This document shows, piece by piece, positions 44,807-54,959 of a DNA stretch of 64,000 nt. Origin of the DNA: Globodera rostochiensis (lineage: Eukaryota > Nematoda > Chromadorea > Rhabditida > Heteroderidae); NCBI GenBank assembly GCA_018350325.1, contig JAEVLN010000036.1, forward strand, positions 70,103 to 134,102, given 5' to 3'. The position numbers were made by a program, and so were the translations under genes. Numbering within the stretch: position 1 is the first letter of the stretch; every line of letters starts with the position of its first letter. The notes below the pieces were generated by a model. It was not told where the DNA came from. It worked only from the letters and a program-made list of their open reading frames with translations, and ran no database searches.

Positions 44807-47800
44807 TTAATCGGATTCGGGAGCAAGATCGGCAATGTCAAAGTTATACTCGGGGTCTGGCACAAACACTTGGCATTCGCAGCAATGGGGGTTGTTTAGC
44901 TGGCAGTACTCCCAGTCGGTGTAGCCAAAGGGCACGACCCGCAGTCCATGGTCCCTGATCACGCCCTTGTTGACGGTCGGGTTGAACCTCTTTGCTAGGG
45001 GGACGGTGAAGATGTCGCCCTTTTTGGTGATCCGGAAGTTTTTGGTCGGGTAGTTGAAGCTGACAAAGTTGTCCTGCGCGCCCCACTTCTCCAGCACCAT
45101 TTCTTTCATCTTGGCGTAGTTGATCTGCTGGCAGGCGTCCGAGTCGAGGGTGATCCCGCGCAGCTTCATCTTGTATTGGTCCTCGCCGGTGTGGTTGTCG
45201 CGCAGCCAGAGGGCGTAGGCCTTTGGGCCCGCTAAAATAATTTAAATATTTTTTGCCATTTCTCCCGAAACATACCGCAAATGAACTCCACGATCGTGTG
45301 TGCCGGATATTCATCCGTCAGCTCTCCTAAAAAGGGAAATTTATTTAATTTTTTATATTAAAAATCACCAAGTTGCTCCCCTCCCGGCAGCGGGTCCCCC
45401 AATGCCGTCTCGTACTCGTAGAAAATGCTGTCGGTGTCCTTAAAGGGGCAAGAAATTATTTTATTTTCTTAAAACCAAATCACCATGTAAAGTACGCGCG
45501 TGTCCGTGCGGCCCGGGCCATTAGCAGCTCCGAAGACTTTGCACAGCGAGTCGAGGAGATGTATCCGAGCCGCAGAAGTCGTCCAAAGCGCTAGCGCAAC
45601 CTAAACAGTTTTAATTTAATTTAATTTCCCAGCCCCAAATTTTTACATTGCTCGTGTCGTGTTCCACTACGTGCTCGTCCTTGGCCTTGTAGCAGACCAT
45701 CCAGAACTTTTCCGTCAGCTGGTCGATGCTGCTGATGTCGATCTTGTCGTCGTTGAGCAGCTTGGCCAAGTCCGCGTGGTTGTCGATGATTTCCGTCTTG
45801 GTCAGCCGATTCCTAAATTTGGTTTTTGTTTCGGATTTATTTATTTTCAAAATTTACCTGAGCGCGAAGCGACCCCAAAGGGAGTTCAAGCAAAGCTTGG
45901 ACACGTACCGCAGCCCCGGGTTGTATTTGATGTTGTCCGGGTTGAGGCGCACTTGGCACACGCTAAACGCCTTGTTGATGTACGCCTGCTTTCGCGCGGC
46001 CGCCTCCTACTCGCTGATGCCCTCCTCTGAACAATTTGCCGGGTAGCCGCTGGCTAAATTAAATTATTTGGTTTAAAATTTTACCAAATAAAAATATTAC
46101 CCTCAAACTTCATTTTCAAAAACTTCTCCAAGTAGCTGTGGAACAAGAAGCCACTCCAGTCGCTTGCCAACGGCCAGCTGTACGCCCTGTAGACGCGCGT
46201 GACTCTGTAGCCCACCTTGAGGGCCTCCGCCAACTCAATGTGCGGGATAGTCACCGAAAAGCCTAAAGACTCAAATTAATTTTTATTATTTTTATTATTA
46301 AAAAGGACTTACCTCTATCCTCGTCCTCAAAGTGAGGGCAGCTGTACTCCCTGTCCAGCGCGCCGTTCGGAAACAGCTCCGAGCACTTCCGGCACAAAGG
46401 GAAGAGCGTCCTTTTGTTCATGCGCAGAGGCAAAACGGGAATTCCGCAATGGACGTGACGAGGCGGCACGACGAAGCACTTGATGATTCCCTCGAGGGGG
46501 TATCCGTCGTCCCCCTTCATGTCTGCTGGCTTGCACCAATGGACGTCTTTGTCAAAGTGCAAAAGGGTTGGATGGCCGACGGGGTAGTTGGTGAACATGT
46601 TCCTGAATTTTTTCAAATTTAATGCCAAAGTTTGGGTGGCACTTACCGGGAGGGATACAGGCTGTTGAAGTCCTTGATTTTGATTGTCCTGGGCAGGAAT
46701 TCGCCAGATTCCAAAATCACTGAAGCCCCTAACCACTCAGGGCCTGTCCGGCCTTTAATTTAATTTATATTTTTATTCAACTTTTTGTAATTTACCGCCA
46801 AAAAAGGCGTCATGGAAGTCGATGGGCCCAGAGTCGGGCGTGTTGTCGAAGAAGGCTTTCATCGCCGGGGTGTCTTCCAGCAGCCGGTTGAGATGGCATT
46901 CCCACACAATTTCAACCTCAAACTCCCGCGCAATTTGGGCAATGCGCTTCGCGTCCCTTGCGCGGATGGCTCCCGCTGTCTCTCCTCCTGCAACAATTGC
47001 CGCGTCGTCGGGGAAACAGTGCGGGCAGGCATGCCAGAAGCACCTGTTTGCGCGAAGAATAATAATAAGAAGGCGCCCTTTTTCACTTACCCGTTGACCT
47101 CGATTGCGAGGTTATTCCCCTCCCCCGGCCTCTCGAGCATGCCGTCCAAGCTGAAGTTCCCAAACTTGTACTCGCCGCCCGGGCTTTCGACATGGCGAAG
47201 AGTCAGGCCATTCTCGCGCATCTCTTCCTCTGCCCGCCACTAAAAAGTATTATTTCTTATTTTATTTTTAAATTTTAATAAACCTTTAGATATTTCCGCG
47301 CGATGGAGCTTTGCTTCCCTCTCTTCTCGTAACCAAGGTGCGGGATTATTGCGACCTTCTGTTTGTCGTAGTGCGCCAAGGTGACAAAGAACTTCATGCA
47401 GGCGGACTAAATTTAATTTGAATAATTTATTCTAATTTTATCAAACTAACCGGAATTGTCACCGAATCGGTGATGTCATGTCTCGTTTCGTTGTAAAACA
47501 GCTCGCGCATCTTGATCACTCCATGCGCGAGAATTTGGGCATCTTAATTTAAAAAACGTTTCAAATTTTATTTCCCTAAATTGCACCGGTTTTGCAGTAG
47601 TCCGCGATCACTTCGCGCAGGAGGAAGGGCGTGTTGAAGTTTTCGCGGTGCCAGCGCTCAAGTTTTTTGCGCTCCTCCGGGAAATGCCCACCTGGGTAGT
47701 ACATTTCCAGCGGCGGCAGAGTGTCGAGCGCGTTGTCGTAATTTTCTTCCTAAACGGCAAGTTAATATATTTAATTAATTTATTTTAAGCTTACCTTGTT

Positions 47801-50040
47801 GAACTTGTGGGGGAAGTACTTTTTGTTCTCCACCCCATCAATTTCAAGGCCGAACGTCTTGACAAACGCCGCCAGTTTCAATGGAATCAATTTATAACTG
47901 AAAAAATTTAATTAAATTTGGATTTTGATTGATTTTCTTTTACCTGTCCCTAAAGACAGTCGCCGTTATGCCGCCCTTTTTGGGGGCGCGCAGCTCCAGC
48001 AGATGGTTCCCCTGGCGCACCAGGTTAGGGCGGACGCCCATTCTCAGTATTTCGCCGTAGACCAGTACGTGATCGTAGCGTGAACCTTAATTGGCCAATT
48101 TATTATTATTTTTTATGTTTTTTATTTTTTACCGGCGTGCGCGTACGCGTACGTTGTGACGGAGACAGGCTTTTCGCCTTTCTCGCCATAGATCATCCAG
48201 TTGTCGTCGTCATCGTCGCTATCGACGTCATCAGCCTCCTCGTCCAGTAGGTTGTTTTTGGCCGGGGCGCGCTTCCGTTTTCGGCGCTCATTGGCGTCAA
48301 GCCCCAACGTTTCCGATTCGAAATGGAGCAGCCATTTGGTGAACGCCGCCAGCGGGTCGTCCACGCGAAAGGCCCTGTCCACCTCGGTGTTGTCGTAGTA
48401 GAACGGCGCCCATGAATAGAATCGGAGGGGCCCACAAATTGCGCAGGCCTTTTCCAGCTCCTTGTCCCAGATGCCCTTCTCAATGCACCTTGTGCAGGTG
48501 ACGTGAGCGTAGCAAAAGTTGACCTATAAAATTATTTTGAAAATATTCCTCGACGGCAATAATTACCTGATGTTTGAACCGCGCAAGTTCGGGGTCCGGT
48601 TTGAAGTCCGTTGTGCACTCAAAGTCAAAGAAGATGAGACGTTTGTCCTTCTTCACTTTCGGCCGGTACGGGATGTAGCAGTCGCGCGGCGCGTGAAATC
48701 CAAGGCAGACTCGACAGAATTTCTGGCCGCACTGATGCCCTTTCTGCTTGTCCTGATCCTTAAAAACAAAAAAATGCAAATTTGATTTAAAATATTTCTT
48801 TACCCGAGCTAGGTAAATTACTCCGCAGTCAATGCACTTTTTGGAGCTTTTGCAGATGGCGTTTTCGGTGGTCGTCGTCTCTTTTCCGCGCTTTGTTTTC
48901 CGAATCGTTATTTTGGCGTGGTGCTCATAGCATCCAACGCATTTGAAAGTCTAAAAAGTAAAATTAAATTAATTTAAATTAGTTTGAATTAGCCTTATTG
49001 CAGCCCAAGCATGTTTCAAAGAAGGTGCCGTTCTTGTCGTCGCAGTTTCCTCTGAACAAGTTTCCGACCCGTTGACAGTTGTGGCACTTCCATTTGCAGC
49101 TGGCGTTATGGCGAGCTTGTTGGAGATAAGGCATTTCGCACTAAAATTTAAAGTTTTTATCTGTCATCTTGCGCTGATTGCATACCCCAAAGCAGTAATT
49201 CCCTTTTTGGTTGAATATCCGCCCAATCGCCTTGATTGCGTCGTAGTGGCCTGCTGCCCCATCGTCCCCCTCCGTGAACAGCACACAAAGTTCCTGCTGG
49301 TAGTCGCTCACATCCGATTTCCAAGAAGGCTTCATTTTGCCCGATGTTTCGAAGCAGAACAGCCGGAACATCCCAGGATGCAGTTGGTCATAAAAGGCCT
49401 TAAAATAAAATATTATGCTAAAATTATTATTAGTTTATGCCAAATATACCTGAATCCTCTCCCCGTACTCCTCAACAGAATAAAATGGCTGCGCTAAATC
49501 AATGTTGCATGCCCTGCACAAAACGCGCACATCATTTAGCTGCCATGACTCAGCGCGCTTATATTCGGAAAACCGTTGGCTAGTAAGGGTAAACTTCATG
49601 CGCAGAAATTCAAACGCCCGGAAGAGACAAAGGTTGTCATTGTTGGTCAGATCGTACGTTGCCCCCTGATGGATGGTGTAGTTGATGCTGAACTCTTTGG
49701 GCCGTCCTTTGCCGGCCAGCTTTTTCCGCGTCTTTCCGCTGTCAATCGCCGTGATGTCGATGACGAAAGATTCCTCGCAGATTGAAGGCCTCTCCTTTGA
49801 TTTGTTGCTTTGGTCCACCATCTCAAAGCGCGTCAAAATTGTCTCCGTCGTGGTGTTGTCAATCTTCTTGAAGTGTAGCGCAATTTCGTAGTCCAGGTGC
49901 CGCGCAGAAAGTAGAAAGATGAAATGATCAGCGACAATATTCATTGCTTCAGCTCCCTGCACTGCGTAAGCCAAGGTCATGGATAAGAGCGTCTTCAAAA
50001 CGTCCTCCGGGTATGCAGAACCCCAAATAAAGTTGAGCAT
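44807..50040 (-). CDS. PolB: Protein-primed family-B DNA polymerase, many introns, one nonsense codon
   Basis: About 20 introns of roughly 40-60 bp break up the gene. Exon 1 starts at ATG 50,040 and encodes the N-terminal domain. A Cys-rich zinc-like region follows at about 49.1-48.7 kb. Exonuclease motifs: Exo I DFECT (48,612-48,626), Exo II AYAHAGSRYD (about 48.13-48.07 kb, split by an intron, with Ala where Asn is usual), Exo III YCKTDAQIL (about 47.6-47.5 kb, split). Polymerase motifs: A DFNSLYP (46,652-46,672), B KLCLNSLWGRF (45,866-45,898), C YM|DTDSIF split by intron 45,483-45,439, then GPKAY. It replicates the element using a protein primer. In-frame TAG at 46,007-46,009, between motifs A and B, truncates it before motifs B and C. 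Confidence 0.88.
46007..46009 (-). other. PolB: In-frame premature stop (TAG) in PolB
   Basis: The exon reads ...SEEGISE, stop, EAAARKQAYINK..., open in one frame on both sides and matching family expectations on both sides, so it is a nonsense substitution rather than a splice artefact. It removes motifs B and C and the C-terminal domain. Confidence 0.8.
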
Positions 50041-50079
50041 AAAACGGCCGAGAAAACGAAAGGCTTGAACAAAATGTAA

Positions 50080-50605
50080 TTTTAAAATATTATTTATACA
50101 TTAAAAATATTTAATTAAAAGAAATAAATGAGAAAAAAGCGTTAAAAGAATTTTTGGGGAAATTTTTGGCTTATTGGCGAATTATATTCCCTTTCTCTCA
50201 ATGTTACGGTGGCCAAGTGGTTAATGTGCGAGGTTCGGCACCGACGAGCGAGAGTTCAAACCCCGCTCGATGAAAATGATTTTATTTGATTAAAAAATAA
50301 TTTTAAAAATATTTGAAATCTCGCGCAGTCAAAAATTCAAAATTTAAATTTAAATAATTTAAAAAAGTGAGCAGGGTGCGCAAGTACCTTGCGCAGTGAA
50401 AAAAAAAATAAAAATATTAAAATAAACAATATACATATAATAAAGTTGCCCAGGAGAGGTGGTTTGCGCAAGTCAAAAAAATTTGCATAATTTCGCGCAG
50501 GGTGCGCAAGTGTGACTCGTAGGGTAAAAAATTTACATAAAGTTGCGCAGGCCCAAAAGGCAGGGGGATTTGCGCGAGAGGCCCCCTTCAAGACCTATGG
50601 GGGGG
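50080..50605 (+). repeat. Internal TIR-derived segment (third TIR copy, partial)
   Basis: Aligns in direct orientation with the outer half of the right TIR (about 51,355-51,845): GCGTTAAAAGAATTTTTGG, the tRNA-like block, TCTCGCGCAGTCAAAAATTC and the CGCGCAGG/ATAAAGTTGCGC repeats. It is more diverged from both true TIRs than they are from each other. It sits directly upstream of the polymerase start and downstream of the right cargo gene, so it could be a relic of an older element end or of a nested insertion. Confidence 0.75.
50201..50271 (+). ncRNA. tRNA-like sequence in internal TIR-derived segment
   Basis: A-box TGGCCAAGTGG and B-box AGTTCAAACCC are retained despite divergence of surrounding bases. 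T-stem pairing is incomplete. Same class as the copies in both TIRs. Confidence 0.4.
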
Positions 50606-50659
50606 GGGCAAAAGCCCTTTTGTGCAGTGATTGAGTTAATTATTATAAATTATTTTAAT

Positions 50660-51004
50660 TTATTTCGCCGCACCTTTAAATCGCCCACTGCAAGCCTGTG
50701 CCGCTGCCAGGCACATCCAATTCTCTCCATTGAACTGCTCGGCGTCCAACTCCTTGTTCACTGTCGGTTGTTTCCGTTGTGCGCGTACTGCTGCTTTTGG
50801 TTGCGCAGGAACCTGAAAAAAACCCCGAACACTTAGAAAACGTTTTTATAGTTTATTAAAGGGCCCCACAATCTCCTCATGATGAAGGTGTTCAAGTACA
50901 GCTTCCAGCGGCGGTGCTTCTTCCAGCAGGGTATCGTCATCCATTGCAGGGCTGAACGGGCCCTCCAAAAGTGGTGGCAGGTCGTCATCCGCCAAAAATG
51001 CCAT
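50660..51004 (-). CDS. Polinton right-end cargo gene, unknown function (two exons)
   Basis: Exons 51,004-50,870 and 50,812-50,660 separated by a 57-bp GT-AG intron with a T7CAG acceptor; 95 residues, frame intact. The first 20 residues (DDDLPPLLEGPFSPA) are TIR-encoded and nearly match the left cargo protein; the rest is different: an acidic stretch (MDDDTLLEEAPPLEA), a His-rich EHLHHEE, then a basic Ala/Gln-rich region and a short NWMCLAAAQACS segment. No domain recognised. The start is supported by the conserved TIR promoter and leader. Confidence 0.5.
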
Positions 51005-51963
51005 TATTTAAAGTGTAAGCTAAACCCCAAATCGTAAAGTAAAAAATGCCGAAGGGCAGCAATGAGTAAAAATTGATACAATTCCTCCCAAGCTGTCCCT
51101 TTTTATTTGAATTTAAGGGCTAAAAATAGAAACTCATCAATCAAATCCAGAAATTTGCTGCAAAAGATTCAAAATAAAATTGGCGCGCAATTTTTTATGT
51201 GTTTACTTTACAAATCCCTTTCAAATATTTGGCCAAAGTAATTAATCTTGGCACCAAAACTTGCAAAAGTTTCAAGTTTTAAATTTTTGGGCAAAATTTA
51301 GAATTTATTTTTACGTTTATAATTATTATTATTTGAATCTGAGGCTTTTTAAATTATGATTCTTATTTTTAAAATATTTATTTAAAGGAAATAAATGAAA
51401 AAGAAGCGTTAAAAGAATTTTTGGGAAATTTTTGGCTTATAGGCGAATTATATTCCCTTTCTCGCAATGAAGCTGTGGCCAAGTGGTTAGTGTGCGAGGT
51501 TCGACGACCAATCTGCGAAAGTTCAAATCCCTCGGGATGAAAATGATTTTATTTGATTAAAAAATAATTTTAAGAATATTTGAAATCTCGCGCAGTCAAA
51601 AATTCAAAATTTAAATTTAAATAACTAAAAAAAGTCGCGCAGGGTGCGCGAGTGACTCGCGCATTGAATAAAAATAAAGAAAAATATTAATAAATAAAAT
51701 ATAAATATTAAATAAAGTCGCGCAGTCGAAATTTGCATAATCTCGCGCAGGTGCGCGAGGCAGGTGCGCGAGAGGGTCGCGCAGGGCAAAAATTTGCATA
51801 AAGTCGCGCAGGACCCTGCCAATAGGTTTTGGCTTTAGGACTTACTTGGCTGGGCCTCAGGTGGCCCGCGCTCACCTGGCTGGCTGGCGCTCAATTGGCG
51901 CCCCACCCCCTCCATAGGTATGGGCGGCTACCGTACCCGGGGAAATGGAAGGTGGTAACTACT
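50946..51963 (-). repeat. Polinton right terminal inverted repeat
   Basis: Inverted counterpart of 27,628-28,636. The outermost bases GTAACTACT complement the left AGTAGTTAC. It contains CGCGCAGG-type repeats (51,590-51,815), the tRNA-like block and the promoter plus first 20 codons of the right cargo gene. Confidence 0.92.
51469..51540 (+). ncRNA. tRNA-like sequence in right TIR
   Basis: Same sequence as the minus-strand copy in the left TIR: A-box TGGCCAAGTGG and B-box AGTTCAAATCCC. Stems are imperfect, so a Pol III promoter or tRNA relic is more likely than a charging tRNA. Confidence 0.45.
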
Positions 51964-51969
51964 CTTGTA
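51964..51969. repeat. 6-bp target-site duplication, right (CTTGTA)
   Basis: Identical to 27,622-27,627. Confidence 0.93.
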
Positions 51970-52439
51970 TTAACTTTTTTCTATTTATTTAAATTAAACA
52001 ATTTTTTCATCTGGTGACAGTAGTAGCACTTTTTTTTAAATTTTTAATTGAGACTGTATTTATACAATTTTATTTTTAGTTATTAGATTTCGTTTTAACG
52101 TTATTTGATTTATTTTATGGTTTAAATTTATTTTTTATTTCAACTTATTTTAATAACTGCTATAATGATTAAGTTTATTTTTGCTTTTTTTGTTAACTCA
52201 AATAAATTCCCGATAGGGAAAATTTTTGCGATGGTCCGCTGCCCAAAACATGTTGGGCTCGCTTCCACCAACCGCGCATTACCCGTGCTGAGAAGTGCCT
52301 GTCTCAGTGCCGGTGTAACATATGGCTTGGTTTTTTAAGTCGTTTTTTGATCTTTTAATATTTAACCACAGAACCTTCTTTCTGCCTTTGCCCTTGCCCA
52401 ACGTTCAGACGACCAAGTTGGTCGGACCATAAAGCATTA
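51970..52439. repeat. Right flank: target repeat remainder and family F copy
   Basis: The first 60 bp continue the target repeat interrupted by the Polinton (ATCTGGTGACAGTAGTAGCAC). From about 52,050 the sequence matches 6,470-7,135, including CCGCTGCCCAAA and CCACCAAC. No gene. Confidence 0.5.
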
Positions 52440-52660
52440 TTGCTGAATAGATTTATTGCCGCAGGCGAATGCATTTTTGGCAGTTTTAAAAATTCGTTCT
52501 GTTTAAATAATCATACCTATGGCATACACCGCAAGCACAGCCGTTCGATCGATCAAAACATTAATAGAAATGGTTTTTATGAACTTTTTTTTTTAAATTT
52601 TTTTACAATTTATGTTTCAGCTGGTCAAAAGCCAGTAGCACTTGATTATTTTTAGGCACA
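52440..52660. repeat. Paralogous empty site of the Polinton target repeat
   Basis: GCATTTTTGGCAG and CGATCAAAACATTAATA match the left flank of the Polinton, and CAGCTGGTCAAAAGCCAGTAGCAC matches the right flank, with no 24-kb insertion between. It shows the Polinton entered a copy of a local dispersed repeat. Confidence 0.65.
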
Positions 52661-53500
52661 CTATTTTTTTTAGTTGAGACATTGGGTTACCGTAATTAAA
52701 TTTTTGGTTAATATAAGCTTTTATTTATATTGTCTGTATTTTAGCTGTTATTGTTTTTTTTTGTTATTTAGGCATTTAAATGTGCCAAGCTGTTGAATAT
52801 TTTTTTATTTAATTTAATTAATACTCGAATACAAAGAATTGTAGTACTTATATTTGTAATAACTTAAAATTTATATTTTTATCCATTTTAACTTTTTTTA
52901 AAAACTGAGCTAGTGACCTTATTAAAAAAATAATACATTTTCCATTAATTAAGTTTGATAAACTTATATAACTTTTTATTAAGATATACGCTCATTTTTA
53001 TTTTTAAATCAAAAAGGATAAAATTTGTTTTCTAATTCTTTTTTAAAAGCGACATTTGCAGATTTAAATATTATTTAAATTAAGTTAAGCACTTTTAGAC
53101 ATAACGCATTTTATATAAAAATTTATGACGTCGAATCTGTTGATTTGTTTCCATTTGGGTACTCGGTTTGATTTAGGCCAACAAAAATGGTAAATAATGA
53201 TTAAGACTTGACTTGGGTTTCTATTTTATTTGTTTTTTTAAATATATTGTGAGTAGAATTAGAATAGAATCAGGCGGGAAGTTCCTACTTTTCGCCACGT
53301 TTGCAAATTTCTATTTTTGCTTTAATTTTTTTTTTAAATGCAATTCCTTTTATGGTCTTGATTTTCTTATTTTTAATCATAATTTTTAATATTTTTATGT
53401 ACGGAAGTCATCACCGAAAACGCGGACACCATCGAAAGGGTAGAGTTCTTACTTCCATAAAGTTCATATAATATTTTATTCATTATAGTATAGTTCAAAC
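52661..53500. other. AT-rich repeat fragments, no gene seen
   Basis: Fragments of family E (52,780-52,840) and of the satellite-related family G (53,160-53,400, including TTCCTACTTTTCGCCACGT) are recognisable. No gene is supported. The last 8 bases (53,493-53,500, GTTCAAAC) are the left target duplication of the next element. Confidence 0.5.
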
Positions 53501-53672
53501 CAGTGTTTTGCTGTTCCAGCTTGGCCTGTTCTGTTCCTGTTCTGTTCCTGTTCTGTTCCTGTTCCTGTTCTGTTCTGTTCTAAGATTTCAGAACAGCACA
53601 GGAACAGGAACAGATTCAAAATCCTTGGAACAGGAACAGAACAGGAACAGAACAGGCCAAGCTGGAACAGGG
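53501..53672. repeat. CTGTTC / GAACAG foldback array, left
   Basis: The left arm CTGTTCCAGCTTGGCCTGTT and following CTGTTCC words are complementary to the right arm ending AACAGGCCAAGCTGGAACAG, with a short spacer. The motif is repeated many times in each arm. Confidence 0.85.
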
Positions 53673-53736
53673 TAAAAATTGAAGAATTGAACTTGATTGA
53701 GTAATATATTTGAAATTTTCCAATGATTCATTATGA

Positions 53737-53855
53737 TCTCACGTGGCGCAGTGGTTAAACTGCGTGCCTTGACTTTATATTTTACTCCCTGGTGTGGTGT
53801 AATGGTGAGTGATATGTGATGCCTGGGGCTGTGGGTTCGAACCCCCGACTTTGTA
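53737..53855 (+). ncRNA. tRNA-like / SINE-like segment
   Basis: An A-box-like TGGCGCAGTGG (about 53,743) and a consensus B-box GGTTCGAACCC (about 53,833) are present, with a second A-box-like TGGTGTAATGG between them at normal tRNA spacing. Stems outside the T-loop neighbourhood are weak. A tRNA-derived SINE fragment carried within the hAT-like element is the likely reading. Confidence 0.4.
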
Positions 53856-54463
53856 AATGATTTCTTTTTCTCTCTTTACGAACTTTGATGGTAATTAAAA
53901 ATATTTTAGAATTAATATTTTTTGAAGACATAAAAATTTTTTATTTGTTTCATTAAACTTGAGAAAAAAATCATACGGGGACCCTTTTGTTTTGTTTTTA
54001 AAAATCAAGACCATTTTTTTAACAATTCCATTAAAATCTTCAAAAAATGGTTGCAAATCCCTTAACAAATTAAGTCAAAAATTCAAAATTTTCTCGGCGG
54101 CGCCTATCGGCACCGCCGACCCCCCCCCCCTCCCCCCTGATGTAAAGCAGAAGCAGAATTCTCAAAAAATTTTGAATTAGGGCTGCTCCCCATTCTCAAA
54201 ATTGGGTCGCCCCCGACTCTCGACATGACCAACCCCGACCTCCCCGATTTTCCTGCCCCCAAGGGGTCGGGATCAAACCTATTTTGAACCTAACTTAAAA
54301 TATTTTCGTAAAAGTCTCGGATTTTTGGGAGCAAATTCTCGAGTCTCGGGGTCAACTCTTGGTAAGGTTAGGTCTCGAGCATCACTAGCAAGTGATGAGC
54401 ACTCTGTTCAATGAATCATCGATTAAAATTTCAGTCTGAATTTCACTCGGAAAATTTTTAATT

Positions 54464-54626
54464 TGGAACAGTCTAAGAACAGTTTACTCTGTTCTGTTCC
54501 TGTTCTGTTCCTGTTCCTGTTCTGTTCTCGAGGTCGGAACAGAACAGGAACAGAACAGACAGGCTGTTCTAAAATTTGAGAACAGAACAGGAACAGGTTC
54601 AAAATTGTTGGAACAGCAAAACACTG
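54464..54626. repeat. CTGTTC / GAACAG foldback array, right
   Basis: Second self-complementary array of the same words with a CTCGAGG-containing centre at about 54,527; different in detail from the left array. Confidence 0.8.
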
Positions 54627-54959
54627 GTTCAAACTCCCTCTTTAGCATTTTAATTTATTTAAATCAAGATTGATTATCAAGTTTTAAAAAAATTTCTCAG
54701 TTATTTTTAGTTTAATTCATACTTGTTCAAACCCACACAACGACCATTTCCTTCGTCTGATGTAGTTGTATTAAATTTATGCTATTTAATAGATTATGGT
54801 CTTTATATTTACATTAAGTGTATTATACCGCAAAGTTCGTATTTTTATCGGTCTTCACTTGCATTGATAATTCAGTATTTTGAGACCTTTTTACCGTTTA
54901 TTTTAATTTTTATTAAAATTTTGCATTCAACTATTTTTTTAAATATGTTATTAAAGTTA
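54627..54959. repeat. Family A sequence leading into the satellite
   Basis: Resumes the family A repeat at GTTCAAACTCCCTCTTTAGC and continues through TTTAATTCATACTTGTTC. The corresponding part of each satellite unit (for example 56,485-56,810) is a diverged version, so the satellite unit includes a family A piece. Confidence 0.55.

Larger units (their letters stand above)
27628..51963. mobile_element. Maverick/Polinton element, 24.3 kb
   Basis: A complete-looking integrated virus-like transposon. The ends are AGTAGTTAC... and ...GTAACTACT, with a CTTGTA duplication on both sides and TIRs of about 1.0 kb. Inside are readable family-B polymerase, rve integrase, FtsK/HerA-type ATPase, adenovirus-like cysteine protease, major and minor capsid genes, which together define the Polinton family. 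The element is far less AT-rich than its flanks, consistent with horizontal arrival or different selection. A 6,029-bp internal tandem duplication inflates its length; without it the element would be about 18.3 kb, inside the usual 15-20 kb range. A nonsense codon and several single-base frame breaks suggest it is no longer autonomous, subject to sequencing accuracy. Confidence 0.95.
53501..54626. mobile_element. Non-autonomous hAT-like element, 1,126 bp
   Basis: 18-bp perfect TIRs (CAGTGTTTTGCTGTTCCA at 53,501-53,518 and its complement ending at 54,626) are flanked by a perfect 8-bp duplication GTTCAAAC (53,493-53,500 and 54,627-54,634). The uninterrupted site GTTCAAACTCCC is present in other family A copies (about 8,893 and 22,488). 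The 8-bp duplication and CAGTG ends fit the hAT superfamily. No transposase ORF is present. Inside each end is an array of CTGTTC/GAACAG words able to fold back, and between them lie a tRNA-like segment, a GGCGCC/TATCGGC palindrome and a C-rich stretch. Confidence 0.85.

Noticed and set aside
51469..51540. CRISPR-like reading of the CGCGCAG repeats near the right TIR
   Set aside because: Repeats are short, irregularly spaced and within a eukaryotic transposon end; no CRISPR arrays are present in the window.
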